Source: a virus. Taken from it: DNA of 20,745 bases. Numbering within the stretch: position 1 is the stretch's first letter; the number at the start of each line of letters is the position of its first letter. The notes beneath the pieces are model-generated. The model was given only the letters and a program-made list of their open reading frames with translations, ran no database searches and was not told the DNA's origin. The translations under genes were made by a program, and so were the position numbers. The stretch covers positions 1 through 20,745 of the IMG/VR virus record IMGVR_UViG_3300044646_000318. The stretch is one strand, 5' to 3'. This document shows, piece after piece, positions 1 through 6,803 of the stretch.

Positions 1-40
1 TTCCGCTGTGGGTATTGCGATGCCACAGGAGAACCAAACC

Positions 41-205
41 ATGCAACTGCTCGTATCTATTCTATTTCTGACGCCCGTGCTGCTAGGCATCGTGCTAATT
101 TCAAGACGGTGGCTCAAGATACTGAATCAGATAAGGCGGGATGAGTGGCGTCGAGTGCCTCCGCCGGAGTGGGCGGCAAAACGAGGTGGAGTACAATACT
201 GGTGA
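41..205 (+). CDS. small single-pass membrane protein, 54 aa
   Basis: The start at 41 is chosen because AGGAG at 27-31 lies nine bases upstream; the frame also has a GTG at 8 and an ATG at 20 with no such site. Residues 3-20 form one hydrophobic membrane segment. It is followed by a basic stretch (RRW, IRRDEWRR) and a proline-rich PPPEW motif, so by the positive-inside rule the C-terminal tail should be cytoplasmic. The stop at 203-205 overlaps the GTG start of the sigma-like gene, which points to translational coupling and a shared role. I do not recognise the family. A membrane partner of the sigma-like protein is possible but is only inference from coupling; no domain supports it. Confidence 0.6.
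   Translation: MQLLVSILFLTPVLLGIVLISRRWLKILNQIRRDEWRRVPPPEWAAKRGGVQYW
183..191 (+). promoter_or_regulatory. Shine-Dalgarno site deciding the GTG start at 202
   Basis: GAGGTGGAG lies inside the end of the 54-aa gene. Its GGAG part ends ten bases before the GTG at 202. This favours the GTG over the ATG at 145. Confidence 0.55.
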
Positions 206-822
206 GCGACTACAGAGTAAAAATATCCGTATCGAACGCACGAATACGTCGAGCGATGGAGTCTGCTGGATATACGTCAGTGCTTCAAATGTGCAGAACT
301 AAAAATCTGCCAATCGGCGCTACGTTCGATCTTATAAACATGAAAATGTCTCCACTTAACCAGAACGGTGAGTGGAGAAAGTGTGTATTGCAGTTGTGCG
401 ATGTGCTGTACGCATTGCCCGATGATTTGTTCAGCGAAAGACAGAAGGTGCTTGTATTAAAGACATCGACAGGAACCAAAGACGTTACCGAATCTGAACT
501 TGTAAGTCTTGCAGGCGGCGAACTCTGGAACGAGCGTCTTGAAGATATGCAAGACAACGCAGGTATTCTTGAGATTGCTCAAGAGGAAACAGAAAACCTA
601 TTGAATACGGCTATGGATAGCGCATTAACTCCGCGACAAAAAAAGGTCTTGAGTGAAAGGTTTGGTCTGAATGGTGCTTCTAAAACTCGCAACGAGGTGG
701 GAATGGGCTTAGGAGTAACACAGGAACGCGTACGACAATTAGAAATGAGAGCGATTAGGAAATTGAAAAAACATCTAGAAGAAAAAGTTAAAATCGGGAA
801 TGAATTAAAGGACTTGAGATAA
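202..822 (+). CDS. Xre-like / sigma-70 region 4 transcription regulator
   Basis: This 206-aa protein probably binds DNA and may recruit RNA polymerase to phage promoters. Residues about 142-192 match sigma-70 region 4: LTPRQKKVL, then an RFG motif, then a helix-turn-helix with GVTQERVRQLE and basic residues AIRKLKKHL. The N-terminal part (about 4-75: DYRVKISVSN, AMESAGY, SPLNQNGEW) resembles an Xre-like domain that I recall in front of sigma region 4 in other phage proteins. No region 2 is visible, so it is not a complete sigma factor. GTG at 202 is preferred because it forms a GTGA overlap with the upstream stop and has GGAG at 188-191. An in-frame ATG at 145 would need a long overlap. The gene is A+T-richer than the structural genes and converges on the late operon, which suggests a middle or late regulator. 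Confidence 0.75.
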   Translation: MSDYRVKISVSNARIRRAMESAGYTSVLQMCRTKNLPIGATFDLINMKMSPLNQNGEWRKCVLQLCDVLYALPDDLFSERQKVLVLKTSTGTKDVTESELVSLAGGELWNERLEDMQDNAGILEIAQEETENLLNTAMDSALTPRQKKVLSERFGLNGASKTRNEVGMGLGVTQERVRQLEMRAIRKLKKHLEEKVKIGNELKDLR

Positions 823-840
823 AATATAAACGAGTGGTGA

Positions 841-1053
841 CTACCGATCTAGCGTAGTGCCGCGCACGTTATATGGCCGTGCTTGCTTAAAGTGTTTGCT
901 GCCGCAGCGACAGATGCCGCCGAGTAGTCCGTTTACAGTCTCGTGGGCGCAGCCCCAGCCGATGCCATTCCACGGGCAAAACCACACGCAATTCTGGCAC
1001 GCATCCGGTTCGGCCCACGCCATCTCCTCGAGTGCGTCGTCTTCCAGTTTCAT
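841..1053 (-). CDS. small Cys-rich, possibly zinc-binding protein, 70 aa
   Basis: Its ATG at 1053-1051 overlaps the TGA of the metallophosphoesterase as ATGA. This supports starting here rather than at the longer frame opening at 1164, which would lie inside the enzyme gene. Six cysteines (C19, C22, C26, C35, C48, C50) and nearby histidines (H37, H54) include the pairs CQNC and CRC, as in small zinc-ribbon proteins. The N-terminus is acidic (KLEDDALEE) and the middle is Trp-rich. It is the last gene of the minus-strand operon. I do not recognise the family. A structural metal site is likely but the function is unknown. Confidence 0.6.
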   Translation of the reverse strand: MKLEDDALEEMAWAEPDACQNCVWFCPWNGIGWGCAHETVNGLLGGICRCGSKHFKQARPYNVRGTTLDR

Positions 1054-2111
1054 CGGGAGCGCAGCCAGCGTAGGTAGTCTGCCCCGACCTCGGGCTCCCA
1101 AAACACCTTGACCATGTCGGGATGGTCGTGCGGTAGGCTGGGGTCGATAACGGTGAGGGCGCACGGCGACAGCGAATTGTCACGGAATCCGCGCTCCTTT
1201 GCGTAGCGGTCGTAAACCTTATATGAGGCGACCTTGATCGCGTGCATGGTGATGCCTTGGATGGGGTCTTTCAGCACGCTATACGCGCTCTCGTGCTTAT
1301 GTCCGGCGACGTAGATGTGGTCGCGGGTTCCCATCAGCGCGGCCTTCATCGGGCCGTGGGCTGGGTTCCAGATTGACGAGCCGCTGTGGTCATGCCGTGC
1401 ATTGACTCGTACCTCAACACCGTTCGGAAACCGCAGCGCGATTCGTGCCTCGCTCGACTTATAGAGCGAGTTCTGCTGCTTCGCAATCCACTTGAGCGGA
1501 TCGCCCGATCCAGACCATAGATCGTGATTGCCGCCGATCATGTAAAGCCAGCGGCACCGATTTACGAACCATTCCGCAATCCGCCATGCCTGTGCTGCCG
1601 AGGTGCTCTGATCGGCGTAGAGCCGCGCCAGTCGGCCCGTCCAGTTGTTCGTGGTGTCGCCCACGTTGCACGCGAAAAGCCCCTCTGTGGCGTTTACGAG
1701 GGCCGTATGTCGCTCTATGGACTCGATGTCGCAGCCGTCGTCATCAACGTGCGGGTCGCCAAAGTGCAGCAGCCCAATCGGGCCACCGATCTTGATGCGA
1801 ATCGGGATGAGTTTGCTGGCCTCTTCGTGCTCACGCTTGTGAGTAAATTTGCGCTTTCGCTGCTCGATCAGTTGCTCAATCGGGATGTCGTCATCGGGCA
1901 GTGGCGTGAACTCAAAGTCCGCTGTTGGCGGCTGGTTGCGATTTTGATAGGTGGTCGCGTGAACCTCTAGCCCTGCACCGCGCATCGCTGCTATCCTTCG
2001 CAGCAGACCGCGTTCGGAAAGTTTCAACTCGGCAGCAGCCATCGTGCGAATGCCCTTGTGCTTGGCAAGGGCCGCTATGATCTGCTCGTCAGTCGCTTTT
2101 TTTTCGGTCAT
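1050..2111 (-). CDS. calcineurin-like metallophosphoesterase with N-terminal HTH-like region
   Basis: This 353-aa protein is a predicted two-metal phosphoesterase. The expected metal ligands appear in order: GDPH (D119, H121), GDTTNNW (D152), GGNHD (N195, H196), a His in the ARHDHSG segment (about 240) and AGHKH (H271, H273). Residues about 1-50 (ATDEQIIAALAKHKG, then a SERGLLRRI helix) look like a helix-turn-helix, so the enzyme may be targeted to nucleic acid. The region from about 60 to 105 is charged and probably a linker. The start has CAGGAA just upstream. The gene overlaps both neighbours, which are small Cys-containing proteins. The substrate cannot be read from the sequence: DNA ends, nucleotides or a protein phosphate are all possible. 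Confidence 0.85.
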   Translation of the reverse strand: MTEKKATDEQIIAALAKHKGIRTMAAAELKLSERGLLRRIAAMRGAGLEVHATTYQNRNQPPTADFEFTPLPDDDIPIEQLIEQRKRKFTHKREHEEASKLIPIRIKIGGPIGLLHFGDPHVDDDGCDIESIERHTALVNATEGLFACNVGDTTNNWTGRLARLYADQSTSAAQAWRIAEWFVNRCRWLYMIGGNHDLWSGSGDPLKWIAKQQNSLYKSSEARIALRFPNGVEVRVNARHDHSGSSIWNPAHGPMKAALMGTRDHIYVAGHKHESAYSVLKDPIQGITMHAIKVASYKVYDRYAKERGFRDNSLSPCALTVIDPSLPHDHPDMVKVFWEPEVGADYLRWLRSR

Positions 2112-2328
2112 TTCCTGTTTTCTTCCGTGTGACCTTAATGCCGAGTTCCTTTCGGCGTTCTTCGGTCAGTTTATCGTCACGCGTCCCGCTCCACTCGAGC
2201 GAGCCATCGACTAGGCGAAATGCTTCTTTGTGGATCAGCGCACAGTCGCAGCACTCGGTGTAGTTGTATCCTTTGACGCGGTACCACTTGCCCTCGTACA
2301 TCTGTATCGACTTGAGTTTATTTGCCAA
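2089..2328 (-). CDS. small phage protein with YTECCDC motif, TTG start, 79 aa
   Basis: The frame opens further upstream at 2349, but a perfect GGAGG (complement of 2336-2340) sits seven bases before a TTG at 2328-2326. The TTG start giving MANKLKSIQ is therefore preferred. The protein carries a compact CCDC motif followed by ALIH and a basic C-terminus (RKKTGNDRKKSD). I recall similar CCDCxLxH small proteins in many phages, where they are uncharacterised and sometimes suspected to bind metal. It overlaps the lysozyme stop by 11 bases and the phosphoesterase start by 23 bases, so it is coupled to both. No function is assigned. Confidence 0.6.
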   Translation of the reverse strand: MANKLKSIQMYEGKWYRVKGYNYTECCDCALIHKEAFRLVDGSLEWSGTRDDKLTEERRKELGIKVTRKKTGNDRKKSD

Positions 2329-2800
2329 GGTAAAGCCTCCGCTCATCAAGTCGTCGATTCACTAGACCGCGCATCACCTTGCCCGCGGCCTTCGTCCACT
2401 TCATAAATTCTTCTGCTGCTTCTTCAAACTCGCCGCGATTGTGTTTCATTCGCAGCGACGAGCGTTGCAGATTGCCCAACCCTACATTGAAAGCAAAGGA
2501 AACGAGAGCGTCGAATTGGCCTTGATGAGCAAAGCCAGCAGGGCAATATCGGGCCACGCCGCGCTCAAAGCGCACAAGGTCTTGAGCGAGGAGAGCATCA
2601 ACCTGTTCAGCAGTCCAGACACGATCATCCTCTGCGCGTAGTGTAAACTGTAGCCTATCGGATACAGGCATCGCGGCCTGTGCTGGGTATAGAAGGTGAC
2701 CGACCCCGACCGTCCATAGCGAGGCCGGACACCGATAGGGGCGCATCCTTACGCCCTCATGGTGGCGAATCATCGCCAAGGCGTTTTCGCTGACCTTCAT
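2318..2800 (-). CDS. endolysin, GH24 phage lysozyme
   Basis: This 160-aa muramidase should cut the glycan of peptidoglycan at the end of infection. The N-terminus has the GH24 catalytic arrangement Glu-8-Cys-5-Thr: E15 in HHEGV, C24 and T30 in LWTVGVGH. Cys replaces the Asp of T4 lysozyme, as in the P21/P1 type of the family. The GxGH loop and the later FDALVSFAFNVG and LVNRR segments are also typical. The length is normal for a single-domain enzyme. The N-terminus shows no signal peptide or SAR anchor, so release through a holin is expected. It overlaps the holin-like gene upstream as ATGA, which completes a lysis pair. Confidence 0.92.
   Translation of the reverse strand: MKVSENALAMIRHHEGVRMRPYRCPASLWTVGVGHLLYPAQAAMPVSDRLQFTLRAEDDRVWTAEQVDALLAQDLVRFERGVARYCPAGFAHQGQFDALVSFAFNVGLGNLQRSSLRMKHNRGEFEEAAEEFMKWTKAAGKVMRGLVNRRLDERRLYLGK
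2336..2340 (-). promoter_or_regulatory. Shine-Dalgarno GGAGG supporting a TTG start
   Basis: This GGAGG, read on the minus strand, lies inside the end of the lysozyme gene seven bases before TTG 2328. The in-frame ATG at 2346 lies upstream of this motif and has no comparable site. Confidence 0.5.
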
Positions 2801-3282
2801 TTTTTCTGGAATGCTTGCGTCCCGAACCAGAAGGCAATGATCGACGACAAGATCAGCATCTCATCGTCGCTGAATACGTTTTCCATCGCTATCGCAAACG
2901 GGATGCCAGTCGTGTAGGCGTACCAAACGCCAGCCACGTTCAGCGCGACCAACTCCAGCACAAAAATGTACGTCACGACCGGGCGAACGCTGGCACGCAG
3001 GTTAATCATCCACTGACTAGCACCCTTGCCGATCTCGATGTCGTGCTGGTACAGAGCCTGTCGCTCCTCGCCAGCCGTCTGCGTCTGGATCTGTTCTAGT
3101 TTGATCTCTTCGACCTTTGCTTGTGCGAGAAAGCCACGCTCTGCCAATGCCAACTCGCGCTCCTTCTGGGCTGCGACAAGGGCCAGTTCGTGCTTCTTGT
3201 CTTGCCGGTCTTGAAAGATGGACAGAATCTTCGGCAAGCCGCCAGCGAGGAAGGACAGGAAGGTCGAGATCATCGTCATCAT
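2797..3282 (-). CDS. 3TM holin-like protein with internal coiled coil
   Basis: This 161-aa protein has a hydrophobic N-terminal helix (about 5-22), a charged Ala/Glu/Lys/Gln-rich helix (about 25-80) suited to a coiled coil, and two strong membrane segments (about 101-123 and 141-158) ending in a basic QAFQKK tail. This order resembles the three-TM holin family described with gene transfer agent release (GTA_holin_3TM). It directly precedes the lysozyme with an ATGA overlap, so a role as the membrane pore or its regulator is likely. GGAG eight to nine bases upstream supports the start. The family call rests on architecture and position rather than on a diagnostic motif. Confidence 0.7.
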   Translation of the reverse strand: MMTMISTFLSFLAGGLPKILSIFQDRQDKKHELALVAAQKERELALAERGFLAQAKVEEIKLEQIQTQTAGEERQALYQHDIEIGKGASQWMINLRASVRPVVTYIFVLELVALNVAGVWYAYTTGIPFAIAMENVFSDDEMLILSSIIAFWFGTQAFQKK

Positions 3283-3536
3283 TTGCCGCGCTCCTCTATC
3301 AACTTGACCCGCATTTGCAGATCGTAAATTTTATCCAGCAGTTCTTCTTTCTGTTTCTGCCGACTGGCAGCACTAATCGGACTATCGGTAGGTACACCCT
3401 CCGGCGTAATCAGAGCGGGCATTTTGCCTTCGATAGCAATCAGACGATTATTGAACGATGTAATCTCCGACAGCAGCCAGCCAACAGCGGCGAGCAGTAC
3501 AGGGAAAAGCATATCCACAATCTTCTGCATATTCAT
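3279..3536 (-). CDS. small TM plus coiled-coil protein, lysis region, 85 aa
   Basis: One membrane segment (about 8-23, MLFPVLLAAVGWLL) is followed by a charged helical region ending in LLDKIYDLQMRVKLIEERGK, which has heptad-like spacing of hydrophobics. A Pro-rich middle (ALITPEGVPTDSP) separates two helical parts. The gene overlaps the holin-like gene as ATGA and has GAGGG about seven bases before its start. It could be an antiholin, a second holin or an i-spanin-like protein. No lipobox partner is visible, so a full spanin pair is not supported. Confidence 0.65.
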   Translation of the reverse strand: MNMQKIVDMLFPVLLAAVGWLLSEITSFNNRLIAIEGKMPALITPEGVPTDSPISAASRQKQKEELLDKIYDLQMRVKLIEERGK

Positions 3537-3555
3537 TGCAAGCCCTCGCTAGTGA

Positions 3556-3711
3556 TTACTTGTCGTTGCGTTTGTTGACAAGATCGAACAGCGTTTTGAT
3601 CTTGTCCTCGAGTACCGCGACGCGAAGGTCTAACTTCGACAGCACAATGATGAGCGTGATGAGCGCAAGGATTACCGGCCATGCGCGGGTAAACATCTCA
3701 AAGATGTCCAT
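3556..3711 (-). CDS. small TM plus coiled-coil protein, lysis region, 51 aa
   Basis: This short gene starts directly after the stop of the 86-aa gene (TAA then ATG with no spacer). The product has a hydrophobic helix at about 12-25 (PVILALITLIIVL) and then a charged amphipathic helix (LDLRVAVLEDKIKTLFDLV) ending in basic residues. The plan matches the neighbouring 85-aa and 86-aa proteins. The junctions are tight, the frame is open and no other gene fits here, so I regard it as real. The role is probably in lysis or membrane regulation, by position only. Confidence 0.65.
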   Translation of the reverse strand: MDIFEMFTRAWPVILALITLIIVLSKLDLRVAVLEDKIKTLFDLVNKRNDK

Positions 3712-3972
3712 TTATCGACGCTCCAGCACGCGGTCTAACTTGGCCTCGATTGATTGCAGCCTGGTATTGGTATCAGACACACGCGCCTCGATCACCGCAA
3801 TGCGCCTATCGGCTTCCGGCTGGATCGTGGTCTGCTCGACCTTTTCTAATCGTTGGCTGATCGCGTCAAGTTTCGAGGTCATCTGCGTGCCCCAGATAAT
3901 CAGCGCCACAACCAAGCCACCGTCTACCAGCAGCGAACCTGTCGGCACTTTGAATTTGGACATATCAATCAT
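3712..3972 (-). CDS. small TM plus coiled-coil protein, 86 aa
   Basis: The ATG at 3972 is preferred over the GTG at 3990 because GAGG lies about eight bases before it. Residues about 13-29 (GSLLVDGGLVVALIIWG) form a membrane segment. The rest is a long coiled coil (KLDAISQRLEKVEQ, then RIAVIEARVSDTNTRLQSIEAKLDRVLERR) with clear heptads. It lies between the tail-tip gene and the lysis genes. Predicted topology places the coiled coil on one side of the inner membrane, as in XhlA-like or i-spanin-like proteins. It is the first of three adjacent genes with this plan. No specific function can be shown. Confidence 0.65.
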   Translation of the reverse strand: MIDMSKFKVPTGSLLVDGGLVVALIIWGTQMTSKLDAISQRLEKVEQTTIQPEADRRIAVIEARVSDTNTRLQSIEAKLDRVLERR

Positions 3973-3982
3973 GTGTGCGCCC

Positions 3983-6403
3983 TCAATCACTCCGCTCGAT
4001 GGTGATAATCACATCCGCTGTTGCGGTCAGCGGGGTGCCCGATGTGCTATCGGTAACGGTACACCGATACGTCGAATAGAACGATTCGCCAGTGTTCATT
4101 CCTGTCTTGCTGAATGTTGTAGTCGCTGCGGTCGGACTATTGACCGTGAGCGTGTCGCCCTCGAGCAATGCCCACGAATAGGTATAGGGCGAGGTTCCGC
4201 CAGTCGGCGTGACCGTGGTGCTGTTGGTCGTCGCGCTTGAGGTCTGCACGATCTTAACCAACGTCGCAGGGCTGGCCGATGCGCTAAAGACGGTACGCGT
4301 GATCGACACGCTAACATCAGCCGTTTTCGTGGCCGCAACGTTATCGGTTACGGTGCAACGGAAAACAGCATCGTAGGTGGTGCCGCTGGCGAGACTCGTG
4401 CCGGTGAAGGTGCTGGTCGCCGAGGATGCGCTGTCCGCCGAGATACTGGTCGATCCGCTTTGCCGTGTCCACGCGTAGGTATAGGGCGACGTACCGCCGA
4501 TCGCAGTGGCCGTAGCAGATGCCGTGGTGAGGCTCGCGCTCGTGCCCGAGGTGGTAAGACTGCTAGGCGATACCGACAGCGACAGCGCACTCGGCAGTGA
4601 TGCTGCGCCCGCTGGCACGCCATTAACCGGAGGCTCTGGATCGGACACGCCGCCATCTGGTGTGCGGATCTTGACCCAGTAGTAGCGCGTGGTGGTGTCG
4701 GTCTTGGCTATGAATACGTTAGTCGAGATGCCCGTCCAGATCTTCGTGGCCGACGAGAAGGGGGTCTGCGAGGTGTACTCGTAGAGATCATATTGGGAGC
4801 CAAGCGGCACGACGGTAGGCGCAGACCACGAGAGATAGATGCTGCTTTCAAGAGTGGTGACGGTAAGGTTCGTCGGCGGGCTTGGCTCGTAGATGTCTGG
4901 GGTCGGCGTGGTAACGCTCGTCGGTGTCAGATAGTCGGTCGTCAGCGGATCGTTCCAATCCGTAGACGCTTCCTCGCGCAGCACTAACTCGATTGCGCCC
5001 GTAGGATCGAACTGCCAACCCTCACAGCGCACGGTCTTGTTCGTCCAACCAATCTCGGAGAACGTCACCGTGCCGGTTTCAAACGGCAGAATGCCAAAGG
5101 CACTCATGCCGCATTTAACCGTGGCGACTTGCCCGTTGCGGCTGCGGCGCGAGAGAAGGATGGCGTGCCGCTGCGCTTCGTACTCGTTCGTGCAGGCTGC
5201 AAAGTCGGTCTCTAGCCACATCTGCTCGCCATCGGCAGAGACGTAGGACGTATTGATAACCGGCTGGTATTCCATCGCTTGCCAGTTGCGGTCTTTATTG
5301 ATGAACCGCCCGCGCACCGAGTTATAACGCTGGTTATACGGATACGCGGTGACAACCGAGATGCCGCCATTCACGAGATCACCGTCCGTGAGCGTGAAGG
5401 CAGAGGCCGACCATGCGCCAGCATAGATGCGCCACAAGCCGCCCGAGTAGTAGCACACGCCCGCCATCGCTTGCGACAGCACCCGTATGTTGTCCTCGAA
5501 CCTATCGGTCGCGGTCAGTGCGACGTTACAGGTGTATCGCTTCTGCGTTGCAGACGCTGGTAGGTTTACTGTCTCGTCGCAGATGTCTGCCGCATCCATT
5601 ACCTTCAGCCAGTCGATGCGGGTATCGTCCTCGCCAAGTCCAAGCGAGTCGTCGATAAGATAGTCGGCGAGGCACAGCGCGGGGTTCGTCGAATATGCCC
5701 ATGTCGTTGGGTCTGTAACCCGTTGCGATCCGCTGCCACCGCTGCGCGTAGAGTCGAGCCGTGGGTCGTAGACCTTGCGACCTTGTACCAGCAGCGTCAG
5801 TTCCGGCTTGCCGGTTCTATAGGTCTCCTCGTCATACTTGAATGTTAGTGCAACATAGGCGATGCCTTTGCCAGCGTGGGCCGCTGTCCACTGATCTGGC
5901 TTTGCCGCTGCTAACTTATAGTCTACGGTCTGCGTCGAAGTGCCAGTGTATCGACGCACCCACGCCTTGTTAGCGTATGTGCCGGTCGTTACCTTGCCGT
6001 CGTCATCGGTTCCGCTGATTGCCGAGATCGTGCCAATAGCCTCGCGGTTGAAGTACACAGTGCCGAGTTGATTGCACTCGTGCCCAGCAATGGCGAGAAC
6101 TTGGTGCAGATACTCGTTGGTCGTGCCGGAGGTCATCGGCGGAATAACGTTCATTCCAGACGTCAAAACCTCTCCATAGATGATACGGCGAGGCTCTACC
6201 GTTCCGGTGTATTCAACGTCAGCCGGTTGCTTGTTAACCTTGGGGACGCCGATCAGCGACTCGGTTATTTTTGCCAATGCTGCTGGGGTTGCCAGATACG
6301 TTGCAGCCGTGACTACCGCATAGACGTAATAAGCATTTGACGCGCTAACGGCAAAGGTCGTGACAATAAATTGCGTTATCGCTTGAGCAACCGCTTGAGG
6401 CAT
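3983..6403 (-). CDS. tail tip protein, gpJ-like, with FN3 and tandem Ig-like domains
   Basis: This 806-aa protein is the last and largest tail-tip gene, the position of the host-contact protein in lambda-like phages. The N-terminus has Ala-rich hydrophobic segments (about 1-45). Residues about 55-490 look like the tail-hub part of gpJ-like proteins (EPRRIIYGEVLTSG, then a domain with WLKVMDAADICDE). A fibronectin type III domain follows (about 508-600: PPTNLTVTTLESSIYLSWSAP, later YYWVKIRTPDGG). Two related Ig-like domains (about 605-703 and 704-806) share GGTSPYTY and FRCTVTD / YRCTVTD. GGAG seven bases upstream supports the start. The Ig-like domains may bind the cell surface, which is inference. 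Confidence 0.8.
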   Translation of the reverse strand: MPQAVAQAITQFIVTTFAVSASNAYYVYAVVTAATYLATPAALAKITESLIGVPKVNKQPADVEYTGTVEPRRIIYGEVLTSGMNVIPPMTSGTTNEYLHQVLAIAGHECNQLGTVYFNREAIGTISAISGTDDDGKVTTGTYANKAWVRRYTGTSTQTVDYKLAAAKPDQWTAAHAGKGIAYVALTFKYDEETYRTGKPELTLLVQGRKVYDPRLDSTRSGGSGSQRVTDPTTWAYSTNPALCLADYLIDDSLGLGEDDTRIDWLKVMDAADICDETVNLPASATQKRYTCNVALTATDRFEDNIRVLSQAMAGVCYYSGGLWRIYAGAWSASAFTLTDGDLVNGGISVVTAYPYNQRYNSVRGRFINKDRNWQAMEYQPVINTSYVSADGEQMWLETDFAACTNEYEAQRHAILLSRRSRNGQVATVKCGMSAFGILPFETGTVTFSEIGWTNKTVRCEGWQFDPTGAIELVLREEASTDWNDPLTTDYLTPTSVTTPTPDIYEPSPPTNLTVTTLESSIYLSWSAPTVVPLGSQYDLYEYTSQTPFSSATKIWTGISTNVFIAKTDTTTRYYWVKIRTPDGGVSDPEPPVNGVPAGAASLPSALSLSVSPSSLTTSGTSASLTTASATATAIGGTSPYTYAWTRQSGSTSISADSASSATSTFTGTSLASGTTYDAVFRCTVTDNVAATKTADVSVSITRTVFSASASPATLVKIVQTSSATTNSTTVTPTGGTSPYTYSWALLEGDTLTVNSPTAATTTFSKTGMNTGESFYSTYRCTVTDSTSGTPLTATADVIITIERSD

Positions 6404-6404
6404 T

Positions 6405-6803
6405 TCAGATGCTCCAATAACAGATAGTTTTTGCGCGGTCTTCCATCACAACGCCGGATTGCCCAACGCTTGCGATGTGCCTGCCGATGCATATGCCTAG
6501 CGTTTCGCCGTTCGCACCGTTGAATAAAACAACATCGCCACGCATAGGCCGACCTTCTGTTTTGTGAGGGCCGATAAATGTATCGACTGCCGCAGCGATG
6601 CCGCCAGACTGCGCGATGTAAGTCTGTGCGGTAGCCTCGTCATGGTAACGAGACGCGAGACTAGTGGCGTGTTTCGTGTCGCAGATCACATCAACTGCAC
6701 GCGCCACGAACAGGCAGCAGTCGTTATCGCCCCACGAAAACTCACGGTTAGTATTGGCCGCAATATGCTCGTGGAGTTTGCTTGCCCAGTCATAGCGGCG
6801 CAT
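6405..6803 (-). CDS. tail-tip NlpC/P60-like (DUF6950-type) protein, gpK-like position
   Basis: At 132 aa this resembles the DUF6950 branch of NlpC/P60-like proteins: FSWGDNDCCLFVA near residues 22-34 with C29 as candidate nucleophile, then RGDVVLF and LGICIG. The usual His before GI is absent (T-L-G-I). I recall the same in DUF6950 proteins, so peptidoglycan cleavage is not certain. The gene sits between gpL-like and gpJ-like genes, as gpK does in lambda, and starts with a TGATG overlap. A local wall-degrading or tail-tip assembly role is likely. Confidence 0.75.
   Translation of the reverse strand: MRRYDWASKLHEHIAANTNREFSWGDNDCCLFVARAVDVICDTKHATSLASRYHDEATAQTYIAQSGGIAAAVDTFIGPHKTEGRPMRGDVVLFNGANGETLGICIGRHIASVGQSGVVMEDRAKTICYWSI

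Noticed and set aside
823-840. Intergenic space between the regulator and the minus-strand operon as a promoter or attachment site
   Set aside because: It is only 18 bases between convergent genes; no promoter, terminator or att-like repeat is visible.
864-882. Possible hairpin terminator near the convergent gene ends (GCACG / CGTGC)
   Set aside because: Only five pairs with a nine-base loop, no following T-run on either strand, and it lies inside the 70-aa gene.
1524-1970. Plus-strand frame of 148 codons opposite the metallophosphoesterase
   Set aside because: The opposite strand has all expected phosphoesterase metal motifs in order; this frame has no ribosome site or domain.
3536-4240. 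Plus-strand frame of 234 codons opposite the small TM genes and tip protein
   Set aside because: It crosses several well-coupled minus-strand genes and its Ser/Arg-rich product has no recognisable domain.
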